From Thermoproteota archaeon (lineage in GTDB: Archaea > Thermoproteota > Thermoprotei > Gearchaeales > Gearchaeaceae): DNA of 64,000 nucleotides. The stretch spans positions 1-64,000 of the forward strand of contig JAJPJK010000001.1 in NCBI GenBank assembly GCA_021324265.1, given 5' to 3'. Shown in pieces: positions 16,889-26,624 of the stretch. The first letter of the stretch is position 1. Each line of letters begins with the position of its first letter. The position numbers and the translations under genes are program-made. The notes beneath the pieces are model-generated. The model saw only the letters and a list, made by a program, of their open reading frames with translations, was not told the origin of the DNA and made no database searches.

Positions 16889-17803
16889 CTATTGAGCTCT
16901 TCGTCTATATCTTTTTTCAATTACTGCACCGTAAATGGTCTCTATGCCGAATTCTTTTGCTTTTTCCAATGCTTCGATGTCTATGTTCACTGCGATGAAT
17001 ATCAGCCTTGAAGCTTTTCTATTTATTATCTTTTCAACTATTTTAGCCTTCTGTATAAAATTATATATATCTTCTTCTCTGCAATGTGCAGTTACTTCTA
17101 TGAAATAAATATCTTTATTATGTACATATATATCTATTTCGATCTTCACTCCTTTTGGAACATACTTTCCCTCCTTATCTTTATAGGTGAACTTTTCGAT
17201 TTTTTCTGCCTTAATGCCTTCTTTTTCAAGGATGTCTTCATAAATTTTTAATATTGTTCTTTCTAGATCAATTCCCCATCTTTCTCCTATGGAACCCATA
17301 ACCACTCTTAGCGACGTAATTTCCTTCCAAGTCATGTTCAGGCTTTCCCATATTTTGTTCTGTCCTTCTCTAAGCGCTCTAATTTCTTCCCATACTTTGT
17401 TAAGATTCTCCCATATTTTTGCCTGTTCTTCTTTTATTCCCTTTATCTCATTCCATATTAAATTCAAATTCTCCCATATTTTCGCTTGCTCAACTTTTAT
17501 CGCTTTAATTTCATTCCATATTAAATTCAAATTCTCCCATATTTTCGCTTGCTCAACTTTTATCGCTTTTACTTCCTCCCATAGCCTGTTCTGATTTTCC
17601 CACAATTTATTCTGATTTTCCCATAGTTTCATTTGATCCTCTCTTATACCTCTTACTTCCTCCCATAGTTTGACTTGGTTTTGTTCAAGCTTATCTAGTC
17701 TGTTGAGAATATCGGATAATCCTAAATAGCCAGCTATTGCATAGCGGAATTCTGTATCTTTGCCGAGTAAGCTCAATATTTCTTTTTTTAACTTTGTGCT
17801 CAC
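16889..17803 (-). CDS. Coiled-coil protein with PD-(D/E)XK nuclease-like C-terminus (paralogue A)
   Basis: A 304-residue protein with a GTG start. Residues 1-40 form a small conserved module (KDTEFRYAIAGYLGLSDILN) shared with the genes at 34807 and 59918. A long coiled coil follows (~40-165), made of repeated units such as VEQAKIWENLNLIWNEIKAI. The C-terminal domain (~175-295) has IEIDIYVHNKDIYFIEVTAH, the core of a PD-(D/E)XK fold (Glu222, Asp224, Glu236); the usual Lys is Thr238. Family resemblance is to DUF3782-like archaeal proteins; function is unknown. A TTTAAAT box lies at about 17826-17836. Confidence 0.7.
   Translation of the reverse strand: MSTKLKKEILSLLGKDTEFRYAIAGYLGLSDILNRLDKLEQNQVKLWEEVRGIREDQMKLWENQNKLWENQNRLWEEVKAIKVEQAKIWENLNLIWNEIKAIKVEQAKIWENLNLIWNEIKGIKEEQAKIWENLNKVWEEIRALREGQNKIWESLNMTWKEITSLRVVMGSIGERWGIDLERTILKIYEDILEKEGIKAEKIEKFTYKDKEGKYVPKGVKIEIDIYVHNKDIYFIEVTAHCREEDIYNFIQKAKIVEKIINRKASRLIFIAVNIDIEALEKAKEFGIETIYGAVIEKRYRRRAQ
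17448..17569. repeat. Tandem 63-bp in-frame DNA repeat inside coiled-coil gene A
   Basis: The 59 bases at 17448-17506 recur identically at 17511-17569, a period of 63 bp or 21 residues (three heptads). A more diverged copy lies just before. Identity at third codon positions shows recent duplication, not selection on protein sequence. Confidence 0.85.
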
Positions 17804-18081
17804 TAAAATTATTTAAGTAAAAAGGTATTTAAACCCATTATTTATTCAGTTAATCGTATGCTTGCTCTGTTTAAAATTTAGCGTAAAAACTATTTTCTTA
17901 AAATATGTATTTAGGATCAAAGGAATTACATTCATAAATATTAGATAATATTTATCCGATAATTATCAATTTGAGAAACTAATTATATTACTAAATCCAT
18001 TGTAATAGAGCAAAAAAGCTTATAGCTAACACTAGGTTTGAATTGGGAAAACAAGAAATATTTCGACAGCTGAATATTATT

Positions 18082-18630
18082 ATGGGGGAGAAGAGAAAAT
18101 TCTGTAGGTTTTCTAAATACTGGCCATCTAATTTGGCAATAAACGAGATACCTGAAGGAGGCTTTTGTCTATCTACATTTCTTGTTCTTAGAAATAAGGA
18201 GCGACCTAGTGAGATCTTGCTCGGTAAGATAAATCCTACAGAAGATTGGGAATACATTGGAGCTTTGGATAAAGATAGGGCACAGAAAATTAGCCAAGGC
18301 TGGATGCTACCCTCATCACACCTAATTTTCGGTGAAGACCCCTTGGAATCTGCGAAGAGAATAGCTAGAGAACAGCTAGGGATTGAAATCAATGGTTTGA
18401 GGCAGCCAATCATAATTTCCTATTTGTATCCTTCTTTGCGTGATCCTAAGCTAATTCACTGGGATATTGAATTCGTCTTTTTGCTCGATATAGATCCTAG
18501 CATTATAAAGCAACATAAAGCTTGGAAAGAGCTGAAATTCATAAAAGTTCAGGATTTGGCTAAGAAGGATTTCTCAAGAGATCATGGAGATGTGCTAGAA
18601 AGTATTGGCTATAGAATTAAATCTGATTAG
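18082..18630 (+). CDS. NUDIX-fold protein with degenerate NUDIX box
   Basis: About 183 residues from ATG 18082 (195 if a TTG at 18043 is used). The middle reads [20 protein letters not shown] and continues [11 protein letters not shown], which aligns with the end of the NUDIX box (REUxEExGU). Two expected Glu are replaced (RIAREQLGI), so metal binding and hydrolysis may be impaired. An [13 protein letters not shown] strand follows, as in GDP-sugar-type NUDIX proteins. The substrate is unknown. The 3' end overlaps the convergent MFS gene by 14 bp. Confidence 0.62.
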   Translation: MGEKRKFCRFSKYWPSNLAINEIPEGGFCLSTFLVLRNKERPSEILLGKINPTEDWEYIGALDKDRAQKISQGWMLPSSHLIFGEDPLESAKRIAREQLGIEINGLRQPIIISYLYPSLRDPKLIHWDIEFVFLLDIDPSIIKQHKAWKELKFIKVQDLAKKDFSRDHGDVLESIGYRIKSD

Positions 18631-20287
18631 CTTTCCTAACGTAGCTTTTTTCGCTGAAAGATGCCGCTATCGCTGCAATGAAGCTTAAAACCGCTCCGAT
18701 GTAAAAAGAGAATGCAAGTGCAGACATGAATGGTGGTGCTATCGCACTTGAGAACCATGAGCTATTGTTCAATATTGAAAGCGTATTTGGATCAATTTGG
18801 GTTTTCAAGTTATTTGGCATATCATTGAACATCATGCCTATTGGATTATAGCCTAAAAAAGCTGCGAAAATCGCAGATGTTGGAGGTATCGATTCAACCA
18901 ATGTAGCGAGTTGCTGCGATCCGCCGGCCTTTATGATCATGTCATAGAGCTGTTGCGGAAGTTGGCTCGATAGTGCTGTAATTACAATCGTGAAGAAAAG
19001 TGTCATGCTAATTGTTTGTGCTATGTTCATCATCGTGGCCCTCATGCCTGATGCGCTTCCTCTATCTTCTTTTGGAACGCTACTCATTATAGAAGCATTT
19101 ATAGGGCTTCCAAAGAGCCCATTACCAATGCCCATGAGGAATATGATTACTGCGAATTCTTCATAAGAGAAGTTATAAGGTAAATGAGCAAGCCATATGA
19201 AACAAATGCCTGTCAAAAACATTCCAGAGACCGTAAAATATCTCGGTCCATGCTTATCAGCTAGTATACCGCTTATAGGTCCTGCTATGCTAAAGCCAAT
19301 TATGAAAGGTATCATGTATATTCCAGCCCAGAAAGGTGTATCTTCGAATTTATAGCCATGTAAGGGAAGCCATATTCCCTGCAAAAGTATTATGAGCATG
19401 AAAGTAACACCACCTCTTGCAATTGAGCTGAGAAAGTTTGCTAGATTACCTGCAGCGAAATCCCTAATCTTGAAGAGTCTAAGGTTGAACATCGGTTCTT
19501 TTTGCTTCATTTCCACAAAAGGAAACGCTACCATAAACGCTCCTCCTATTGCTAGCGAGGCTATAACATATGGATTATTCCACCCCATGCTATCGCTCTC
19601 ATAGGGCATCAATCCATATGTCATTCCTACAAGAATCAATGTAAGTCCAATAACGAAGATGGCATTTCCAAGGATATCGATCCTTTGCTTAACTGGTGTG
19701 ATTATTTCTCTTAGGCTTAAATAGCTCCATATCGTGCCTACTATTCCTATGGGGACATTAACTAGAAAAACCCATCTCCAATCTATCGCTGATAAAATCC
19801 CACCTAGTATTAGGCCTAAGATATTTCCTACAAGGAATGTTAACTGGTTTATACCCAACGCCTTTCCACGCTCATTTGGAGGAAATGCATCAGTAAGTAT
19901 TGCTACACTATTTGTGAAGAGAAATGCGCCACCTACAGCTTGTATAAGCCTATAAGCGATGAGCTGGATGCCTGCGATATCTCCTTGGCCATATATTAAT
20001 GAGAGCATAATCGAGCCTAAAGTGAAAATTACGAAGCCTAAGTTGTATAGCTTCACTCTTCCGTACATATCTGAAAGCTTGCCGAAAGTTACTAGCAACG
20101 TTGCAGTGACCAAATTGTAGCCCATCAATGTCCAAAGTAAATAGGCAAAAGAATCAGGCGCTAAAGGATCTATACCTATTCCTCTAAAGATCGCAGGTAG
20201 AGAGATTAGGGTAATGTTAAGATTTATTGAGGAAAGAAGCGTGCCAAGGCTCGTGTTTGAAAGTGCAACCCACTTGTACTTTACCAT
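18617..20287 (-). CDS. MFS transporter, DHA2 (14-helix drug/H+ antiporter) type
   Basis: A 556-residue membrane protein with about 14 hydrophobic segments. [16 protein letters not shown] (~70-85) is MFS motif A, and [18 protein letters not shown] with [13 protein letters not shown] (~114-145) are the motif B/C region typical of EmrB/QacA relatives. [11 protein letters not shown] (~171-181) is a DHA2 hallmark. A probable multidrug or small-molecule exporter; the substrate is unknown. It is encoded singly on the minus strand. Confidence 0.87.
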   Translation of the reverse strand: MVKYKWVALSNTSLGTLLSSINLNITLISLPAIFRGIGIDPLAPDSFAYLLWTLMGYNLVTATLLVTFGKLSDMYGRVKLYNLGFVIFTLGSIMLSLIYGQGDIAGIQLIAYRLIQAVGGAFLFTNSVAILTDAFPPNERGKALGINQLTFLVGNILGLILGGILSAIDWRWVFLVNVPIGIVGTIWSYLSLREIITPVKQRIDILGNAIFVIGLTLILVGMTYGLMPYESDSMGWNNPYVIASLAIGGAFMVAFPFVEMKQKEPMFNLRLFKIRDFAAGNLANFLSSIARGGVTFMLIILLQGIWLPLHGYKFEDTPFWAGIYMIPFIIGFSIAGPISGILADKHGPRYFTVSGMFLTGICFIWLAHLPYNFSYEEFAVIIFLMGIGNGLFGSPINASIMSSVPKEDRGSASGMRATMMNIAQTISMTLFFTIVITALSSQLPQQLYDMIIKAGGSQQLATLVESIPPTSAIFAAFLGYNPIGMMFNDMPNNLKTQIDPNTLSILNNSSWFSSAIAPPFMSALAFSFYIGAVLSFIAAIAASFSEKSYVRKANQI

Positions 20288-20420
20288 ATTGATTGAAGTT
20301 ATTTATCATGCTAGTTTCATATATGTTTTGTTTTCAATTTGGTTGAAATTCTTTCTCTGATATTCTTCGATATCACTTTTGAGTTCGTGAAACTTATTTA
20401 GCCTAAAATTAACTTTTTAT

Positions 20421-21611
20421 GTGGGCTATTCTGTCAATCGCTGGTTAGTTCTTCTATCTTATATGTTCGTAGCTTCGATTTCACAACTGATCTGGCTAAA
20501 TTTTGCTCCTATTACTACACCAATTATGGTGGATATATTTCATACTTCTGAAGAAAATCTCGGGTGGCTTTCAGCTTCATGGCCACTTATATTCATCCTA
20601 TTATCCATCCCTGCAGGCATTGTAGCGGACAAAAAGGGATACAGATTTACAGTGCTCATAGGGTCGTTCATAATCGCTTTCTTTGCTTTACTTAGGCTTG
20701 CAGCAGATTCAAATTTCATGTTTTTACTATTATGCCAGAGTCTCGCTGGTGTCGGCCAGCCTTTTGTCTATGTTGTCATATCAATTTTAGTTGTTCAGCT
20801 TTTTCCAGAAAATGAAAGAGCTCTAGCTACGGGCCTAGCAATCTTAGCTCAACTTGTAGGCCTTGCTTCAGCACTTATCTTCACACCCTTGCTAGTGCCA
20901 TATACGGACTTTTTAGCTTACAGGAACATGCTTTTAATTTATGGGCTCATAGCTTTGCTTTCCTTCGTTTGTTTTTTTCTATTTGGCAAAGGTGAAAACA
21001 ATAAAGAAATTGTAGCATCGCATCGTGCTCTAGATGCAATGAAGGAATTTTTTAGGAATTCTGAGCTAGGGATATTATTAGTTCTGTTTTTCATAGGCAT
21101 AGGTTTCTTCACAGGTTTGCTGACTTGGTTGGAGAGTGCTCTTGTTCCTCGTGGCATAAGCGTCATTGATAGCGGGCTCATTGCTAGTTTGATCCTTATA
21201 GGGGGGATATTGGGATCGTTTGTTATCCCATATGCATCCGGAAAACTGAGGAAAAGGAAGGTATTTTTCCTATCAAGTTTTTCGATTTCTGCATTAATGC
21301 TTTTGGTCATAACTTTTAGCTATGATATATATGAGCTAGCGCTTGCTAGTTTTCTCTTGGGTTTCTTTCTTGTACCATCATTGCCTATAGCGCTAGATTA
21401 CTCAAGTGAAATTGTGGAAAAGAGCATTACTGGGACTGTTCAAAGCATACTTTGGCTTGGAGGTCAAGCAGGAGCTGTCGTCATCATACCTGTGATGGGC
21501 TCGCTTGAAAATATGGGCATGGTTTCGAATCCTTTCATGTTTTCTCTCCTATTCATATTTTTCCTCGATATCATTGCCCTTATTCTGTGTCTCTTCATTA
21601 AAACAAGATAG
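20421..21611 (+). CDS. MFS transporter (12-helix type)
   Basis: A 396-residue carrier with 12 predicted hydrophobic segments. SIPAGIVADKKGYRFTVLIG (~62-81) is MFS motif A, and SLAGVGQPFVYV fits the helix-4 region. The reading frame starts at GTG 20421; an ATG two bases upstream is out of frame and stops after nine codons. The protein is unlike the neighbouring DHA2 carrier and is divergent from it. It resembles oxalate/formate or nitrate/nitrite group MFS proteins only loosely, so no substrate is given. Confidence 0.8.
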   Translation: MGYSVNRWLVLLSYMFVASISQLIWLNFAPITTPIMVDIFHTSEENLGWLSASWPLIFILLSIPAGIVADKKGYRFTVLIGSFIIAFFALLRLAADSNFMFLLLCQSLAGVGQPFVYVVISILVVQLFPENERALATGLAILAQLVGLASALIFTPLLVPYTDFLAYRNMLLIYGLIALLSFVCFFLFGKGENNKEIVASHRALDAMKEFFRNSELGILLVLFFIGIGFFTGLLTWLESALVPRGISVIDSGLIASLILIGGILGSFVIPYASGKLRKRKVFFLSSFSISALMLLVITFSYDIYELALASFLLGFFLVPSLPIALDYSSEIVEKSITGTVQSILWLGGQAGAVVIIPVMGSLENMGMVSNPFMFSLLFIFFLDIIALILCLFIKTR

Positions 21612-22487
21612 TTATAGAATTATATCTGAGATTAGAATGCCAAATATATATAGGATACCGAATATTAAAGTAATCTGCGCTACGAGAGGGTCTGCATTGT
21701 CAGGAACCTGTTTTTTGAAAGTTCTAATCACTCTAATGCTCATGGGAAGCGCAAGAAATGAAATCAAGCAAAAAGGTTTAGCTAGTATAGCTATTATAAA
21801 TGCAAATACATAGGGCAACAACATCAAAATTTGGAATGCGGTAAGCGAGTTCTTTCTTCCTAAAATAATAGGTATAGTCTTTATATTTGCCGAAGCATCA
21901 TAATCGATATCTCTTATGTTGTTAGCCATCAATACTAGTGCTACAAGGATTCCTATTGGTAAGCTAGCTATTATCGCCTCAAGGTCTATTGTTTTAGTCA
22001 GCACATAATACATGCCGCCAACCATAAATGGACCCCATATTATGAATACAGCTGGCTCTCCTAGTGCCTTGTATTTCAGAGGTAACAAAGGAATTGTATA
22101 AAAAATACTTATAAAAAGTCCAAAGAATAGCAAAAAAATAACAACGCTACTTATCAGCGTATAAATATAAATTGCAATTGCAATTACAGCGATATAGAGT
22201 GCGATAGTAACAGCTAGGAAGTCTCTAGTGCTTATAGCTCCGAATAGATACGGATGCGGCCTGTATTTGGAAGTAGGTGCACCGGGCCTATCAACCTTTG
22301 ATTTCACATCGAAATAATCATTGAGCATATTAGTTGCAGCATGAGCTAAGATCAAACCTACTGTTCCAAGAATGAATAAGAAGGCATCAAATCTGCTTAA
22401 AGCTAAGGAGGCTCCTAGCGAAGCAGAGATTATGGTCATTATAAAAGACCAAGGCCTAGTAGCTAAAAACCAGATTTTCAAGTTCAT
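21612..22487 (-). CDS. UbiA-family prenyltransferase (MenA-like)
   Basis: An integral membrane prenyltransferase of about 291 residues with eight or nine helices. The two Asp-rich prenyl-diphosphate motifs are present: NMLNDYFDVKSKVD (~53-66) and NNIRDIDYDASANIKTIP. It resembles 1,4-dihydroxy-2-naphthoate prenyltransferases of menaquinone synthesis, but archaeal UbiA members also make ether lipids, so the substrate is open. I start at ATG 22487, which overlaps the upstream stop as ATGA; extension to 22538 is less likely. It is the last gene of an operon with a CPBP protease and a luciferase-like enzyme. Confidence 0.85.
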   Translation of the reverse strand: MNLKIWFLATRPWSFIMTIISASLGASLALSRFDAFLFILGTVGLILAHAATNMLNDYFDVKSKVDRPGAPTSKYRPHPYLFGAISTRDFLAVTIALYIAVIAIAIYIYTLISSVVIFLLFFGLFISIFYTIPLLPLKYKALGEPAVFIIWGPFMVGGMYYVLTKTIDLEAIIASLPIGILVALVLMANNIRDIDYDASANIKTIPIILGRKNSLTAFQILMLLPYVFAFIIAILAKPFCLISFLALPMSIRVIRTFKKQVPDNADPLVAQITLIFGILYIFGILISDIIL

Positions 22488-23068
22488 GTTAGTGGGAGTG
22501 CTACGAATACCATCTCTGTCCATGTGATGTGGGAGCATATTACGGAGATCAGTGAATTAGTGAAATAATATAGATACCCCCATGCTAGGCCCATAACCAA
22601 TGCTATAAACATGAGCGGAGGATTTAAAGACCAAACATGAATTGCGCCATATATTAAAGATGTCATGATGATGCCCTTCTGTTTACCAAATCTTTCATAA
22701 AATTCCCTTTGTACAAATCCTCGCCAAAAGCTTTCTTCTGCTATTGAAGTGATGATGAGTAAAGAAGCAATGAGCGATAATGAAGCTTCTGTTCTCAATG
22801 CATATATCGCGCTGGCTCCATTGTAAACGAGTCCTTTAAAAGCGTTATAGCCGAGATAGAGAAAAGCATAAAATAGTAGCCCGCTGAGCACACCTATACT
22901 TGCGTTTTTCCAGTCTAAGCTTGGCTTTATTTTATCGTAGCTTGTTATCGCTATTATGAACAAAATGGAAGCTGCAAGTGTAATCCTAAGCCAGAAATTC
23001 AAAATCTCTGCTCTGAATGCAAATAGCCAAAGTATAAAAGCAAGAACAATCGATAGTTCAAGTTTCAT
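22484..23068 (-). CDS. CPBP-family intramembrane metalloprotease (CAAX/Abi type)
   Basis: A 194-residue membrane protein with about six helices. The family's catalytic motifs are present: EESFWRGFVQ (Glu111, Glu112, Arg116), GAIHV (His144) and CSHITWT (His180). Homologues include Rce1-like CAAX proteases and bacteriocin-immunity proteins; the substrate here is unknown. It overlaps the luciferase-like gene upstream by 11 bp and the prenyltransferase downstream by 4 bp. Confidence 0.82.
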   Translation of the reverse strand: MKLELSIVLAFILWLFAFRAEILNFWLRITLAASILFIIAITSYDKIKPSLDWKNASIGVLSGLLFYAFLYLGYNAFKGLVYNGASAIYALRTEASLSLIASLLIITSIAEESFWRGFVQREFYERFGKQKGIIMTSLIYGAIHVWSLNPPLMFIALVMGLAWGYLYYFTNSLISVICSHITWTEMVFVALPLT

Positions 23069-24059
23069 GTTCGAATGTAAGTATCGCTTCTTCTAGATTC
23101 CCTACAGGCGATATAATATAAAGATCATGTCCTGTTTTCGTATATTCCCTAAATTTATTCAAAGCTTCTTCAGGTCTGCCAGTTGCTGTAAGGGCAAGTA
23201 CCATGTCATCTCCAATCAACTTAGAAGCTGTTGCTAGATCTCTCTTCCTCCACGCTTCTCTTATATCTTGAAGCTTTTCAGTTTTCACTCCATATTCTTT
23301 CAAACTCTCTTCAGGCGCAACTTCAGATAGTTGGTATATGAAATATGGATCCTTTTTCACTGCCTCGATGGCCTCTCTTTCATCTTTACTTACTGATGCA
23401 TGTATGTATGTTGCCTTATCTACCTTTCTTCCATACTTAGTTTCACCCTTCTTAACATAAGATACTAGTCTATCCAGATCTCTAGGCGTCAGGACTCCTG
23501 GTGAAGTTATTGCACCATCTGCAATCGCGGGCACATAGCTTAGTGTCATTTTGCTTAGTGATGCAATATATATGCGTGTCTCATATGGTGTTTTGAACAT
23601 AAGCTTAAAGCCTTTCACACTATAGAATTCACCTTCATGAAAAGCTTCACTTTTTGTTATCAAATCCTTAATTATCTTCACTGCCTCGATCATTCGCTTC
23701 AATGGCTTTGTTTGTTTTATAGGGTATATTGGATACCCTATCAGTGGTAGCCATGGAAATCCTCCTAAGCCTAGGCCTAAAATGAACTTCCCTTTAGAGA
23801 GGTTTTGAATCGTAGCCGCGGTAGCTGCGATCATGATCGGATGTCTTGTGACTATGCTCATGCAACCTAAGCCAAGCTTGATGTTGCGTTTAAGTTGTGT
23901 TAAAACTGAAATAATTGATATACTATCTCCATACATCGGGTTTTCATGAATCCAGAATGAATCATATCCATGTTCATCAGCTTTGATGACCAAATCTATA
24001 ACTTTCTCAAGAGGCAATAGATTTGCAGGTATAGATAGACCGAAGGCAATTCTCATCAC
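23058..24059 (-). CDS. F420-dependent LLM-class oxidoreductase (Mer-like)
   Basis: A 333-residue luciferase-like barrel. Visible are ADEHGYDSFWIHENP (~28-42), IKLGLGCMSIVTRHPI (~60-75), the glycine-rich GKFILGLGLGG (~91-101) and PLKRMIEAVKIIKDLI. This pattern matches F420-dependent methylene-tetrahydromethanopterin reductase relatives. Many members act in other F420 reactions, so a Mer role is not claimed. It is the first gene of the operon with the CPBP protease and the prenyltransferase. Confidence 0.82.
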   Translation of the reverse strand: MMRIAFGLSIPANLLPLEKVIDLVIKADEHGYDSFWIHENPMYGDSISIISVLTQLKRNIKLGLGCMSIVTRHPIMIAATAATIQNLSKGKFILGLGLGGFPWLPLIGYPIYPIKQTKPLKRMIEAVKIIKDLITKSEAFHEGEFYSVKGFKLMFKTPYETRIYIASLSKMTLSYVPAIADGAITSPGVLTPRDLDRLVSYVKKGETKYGRKVDKATYIHASVSKDEREAIEAVKKDPYFIYQLSEVAPEESLKEYGVKTEKLQDIREAWRKRDLATASKLIGDDMVLALTATGRPEEALNKFREYTKTGHDLYIISPVGNLEEAILTFEHET

Positions 24060-24293
24060 TCTTTACTCTTATTACATGTATAATAACGTTATTTGCATCA
24101 TGCGTAGTGTCTAGATTGAACTAAAGGTACACTGAATAGATTCGATTTCTAAAACTGAACTCTCAGAGGAACTTCTCCAACATTTCTTGACTGAATTTAT
24201 TATTTAATGAGTTTTTATAAAAATATATTTTAGCATATGTTTATTTATTATAGTATACATTAAATCGAATGTAAGCATTTTAGAAAAAGTTAA

Positions 24294-24303
24294 TTTTTTA
24301 TAA
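24294..24303 (+). promoter_or_regulatory. TATA box of the SDR gene
   Basis: TTTTTTATAA lies about 25 bases before the ATG at 24324, fitting a leaderless start. The 260 bp upstream show no coding sequence. Confidence 0.5.
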
Positions 24304-24323
24304 TAAAAAAGTATTATATCTTA

Positions 24324-25070
24324 ATGGATATAAAATTAAATAACAAAGTAGCTATAGTGACTGGTTCTGCAATGGGAATTGGAAAAGAGATCTCGCGATC
24401 CCTTGCCAAAGCAGGTGCCAATGTAGTATTATTTGATCTCTCAGACATGGTTTTCGAGCTTTCCAAGGAAATAGAAGGATATGGGATTAAAGCTTTGGCA
24501 ATAAAGGGTGATGTTTCTAAAAAGACAGATGTTGATGATGCCATGCATGAGGTCATAAAATCTTTCGGTAAGATAGATATACTCGTAAACAATGCAGGGA
24601 TTTATCCTTTCAAGCCTTTTATAGAAATGGAAGAGCGAGATTGGGATCGCGTCATCGATGTTAACTTGAAAGGTACTTTTTTGTTCACTAAGGCAGCAGT
24701 ACCTCATATGATTTCTCAAAAGTTTGGTAGAATAATCAATATAGCAAGCATAGCTGGTGCTGTTGTCGGTTGGCCAAACCTTGCCCATTATTGTGCAAGC
24801 AAGGCAGCGATACTCGGCTTCACTAGGGGGGTCTCGTTAGAACTTGCGCCATATCATATAACTGTAAACGCAATAGCACCAGGCCCTATTGAAACACCTG
24901 GGACGCAAGTAACGCAAGCACAATTGGAAATGATAGTCAAAGCTATTCCTGTAGGAAGAATAGGGAGGCCATCAGATATCGCGAATATGGTTCTGTTTTT
25001 ATGCTCAGATGAGGCTAGTTTCATAACTGGGCAATTATTCGTTGTTGATGGAGGATATACTGTGCCTTAA
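24324..25070 (+). CDS. Short-chain dehydrogenase/reductase (FabG-like, probably NAD-dependent)
   Basis: A classical SDR of 248 residues. It has the cofactor loop TGSAMGIG (13-20), NNAG (~89-92), the active-site Ser near ASIAG (~141-145), and Tyr156/Lys160 in YCASK. An Asp at the end of the second strand (VLFDLS) favours NAD over NADP. The C-terminal FITGQLFVVDGGYTV is typical of FabG-like and sugar or alcohol dehydrogenases. The substrate is unknown. It is monocistronic, followed by a T8 run at 25093. Confidence 0.87.
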   Translation: MDIKLNNKVAIVTGSAMGIGKEISRSLAKAGANVVLFDLSDMVFELSKEIEGYGIKALAIKGDVSKKTDVDDAMHEVIKSFGKIDILVNNAGIYPFKPFIEMEERDWDRVIDVNLKGTFLFTKAAVPHMISQKFGRIINIASIAGAVVGWPNLAHYCASKAAILGFTRGVSLELAPYHITVNAIAPGPIETPGTQVTQAQLEMIVKAIPVGRIGRPSDIANMVLFLCSDEASFITGQLFVVDGGYTVP

Positions 25071-25092
25071 TTTAAGAATAATTACTGAATTA

Positions 25093-25100
25093 TTTTTTTT
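25093..25100 (+). terminator. Oligo-T tract after the SDR gene
   Basis: Eight T residues start 23 bases after the SDR stop codon and lie just before the TATA box (about 25106-25117) of the next gene. A plausible archaeal terminator. Confidence 0.35.
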
Positions 25101-25137
25101 AAAGTAAATTTTTATAAAATTTTCTATTTGACTTAAT

Positions 25138-25806
25138 ATGAAATGGGAAAAATTATTTAGCCCTACATATACGATATTAAAGATTGAACTTGAAGCAGGA
25201 GAACAAATTACAAGCGAAGCAGGCGCTTTTGTATATGGCAAGGGGGATTATGAAATAAAAACAAGCACTGGAGGCATAGGGAAAGGTCTTTTGCGAGCCA
25301 TAGCAGGCGGTGAATCTCTTTTTCTCAATACTTATATAGCAAGGAATAAGACTGAGATAGGTCTTGCCCCTGATCTTCCTGGTGATGTCGAGAAGATAGA
25401 AATAAACGGAGAAGTATTTGTGCAGGATTCCTCATATCTAGCCCATATTGGAGATATTGAGGTAACTGTAGGCTGGAGGGGAATAAAAGGGCTGTTCGCA
25501 GAGCCTTTCTCTGGTTTAGTATGGCTTAAATTGAAAGGTAAAGGCACAGCATGGCTAGATGCTTACGGAGCTATAATGCCCATCGACTTAAAGAGCGGTG
25601 AAGTAATAACTGTAGATAATGCACATTTCGTTGCCATGGATGCAAGTATGAAGTGGAGCGTAAGGAAATTCGGAGGCTTGAAGTCATTCTTTTTCGGTGG
25701 CGAAGGCTTTGTAGTAGATATCTACGGTCCAGGAAGGCTTTACATTCAAACTAGAAACTTCAGCGGTCTCATAGATATCATTAAAAATTCAATAAGAGGC
25801 AGATGA
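25138..25806 (+). CDS. AIM24 / TIGR00266 family protein
   Basis: A 222-residue all-beta protein. The family is recognised by ITSEAGAFVY (~23-32), GGIGKGLLRAIAGGESLF (~46-63), and a central region with SSYLAHIGDIEV and GWRGIKGLFAEPFSGLVW. The later GEVITVDNAHFVAMD strand is also typical. The biochemical role of this widespread family is not established. A TTTTTATAAAA box lies about 26 bases before the ATG. Its neighbours give no further clue. Confidence 0.85.
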   Translation: MKWEKLFSPTYTILKIELEAGEQITSEAGAFVYGKGDYEIKTSTGGIGKGLLRAIAGGESLFLNTYIARNKTEIGLAPDLPGDVEKIEINGEVFVQDSSYLAHIGDIEVTVGWRGIKGLFAEPFSGLVWLKLKGKGTAWLDAYGAIMPIDLKSGEVITVDNAHFVAMDASMKWSVRKFGGLKSFFFGGEGFVVDIYGPGRLYIQTRNFSGLIDIIKNSIRGR

Positions 25807-25970
25807 ATTTTCTAGCTAATATTCGATTCGCTCAGCATTACACATTCGATCAGTCCAATTCTTTTTAGTAAGGATATTTTCGAATGCCAAAGATTCTTTA
25901 GTAGGTTTATGAGAAGATTTTATCCCATTAAGATTCCATACAATTTTAGCTTAGATATCTTAACTATTTC

Positions 25971-26600
25971 ATGGATACGCTAGTTATATACAATCATCCT
26001 TCCGAAACACTGGGAACTTTCAAAGCCGCATTAAAAAATTACAGAGAAGTATTTGCAGAGGAGCTTAAGGATATGGAAAATTTCGATGCGCTAGTTATTA
26101 TGGGAGGCCCGATGGGCGTCTATGAAAGAAAAAAATATCCTTTTCTTGAACTGGAGATGAGAATGATAAGGAAGGCCTTCATGGAAAACAAGCATGTATT
26201 AGGTATTTGTCTTGGCTCGCAGCTCATTGCTGAGGCCTTAGGTGGAACTGTTATTAAAGGATGCTTTGGTAGAGAAATTGGCTTTCAAAAAGTTAGGCTT
26301 ATAGGAAGTTTAAGGGATTTCCTTAATCTAGACGAATTGGTTGTTTTCCAGATGCATGGAGATACCTTTTCATTGCCTGAAAAGGCTGAACTGCTGGCAT
26401 ATAATAGGAATTATTTTCAAGCTTTTCAAATTGGTAAGATTTTAGGTCTTCAATTCCATGTGGAAGTCAACTCTGAACTCATGGAGGAGTGGGTAAGGCT
26501 ATATAATGAATCAAGAGAATTATTGAATGAAATCAAACATTACGAATCTGAACTGAATCAGATCTCTAAGAAAATACTAGATTACTGGCTATCGCTATAG
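25971..26600 (+). CDS. Class I glutamine amidotransferase (GMP synthase-like domain)
   Basis: A stand-alone GATase1 protein of 209 residues. GICLGSQLIAEALGG carries the nucleophile Cys80; GLQFHVEVN carries His163 and Glu165, completing the triad. VIMGGPMGVYE (~42-52) is the oxyanion-strand region. Such proteins supply ammonia from glutamine or hydrolyse gamma-glutamyl compounds; the partner or substrate is unknown. No synthetase domain is fused. The C-terminal ~40 residues are charged and helical. Confidence 0.85.
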   Translation: MDTLVIYNHPSETLGTFKAALKNYREVFAEELKDMENFDALVIMGGPMGVYERKKYPFLELEMRMIRKAFMENKHVLGICLGSQLIAEALGGTVIKGCFGREIGFQKVRLIGSLRDFLNLDELVVFQMHGDTFSLPEKAELLAYNRNYFQAFQIGKILGLQFHVEVNSELMEEWVRLYNESRELLNEIKHYESELNQISKKILDYWLSL

Positions 26601-26624
26601 TTTGTGTCTTTTGAAAAGTCTAGC

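Noticed and set aside
17289-17594. 101-codon plus-strand frame opposite coiled-coil gene A
   Set aside because: Its repeats merely mirror the coding repeats of the opposite strand.
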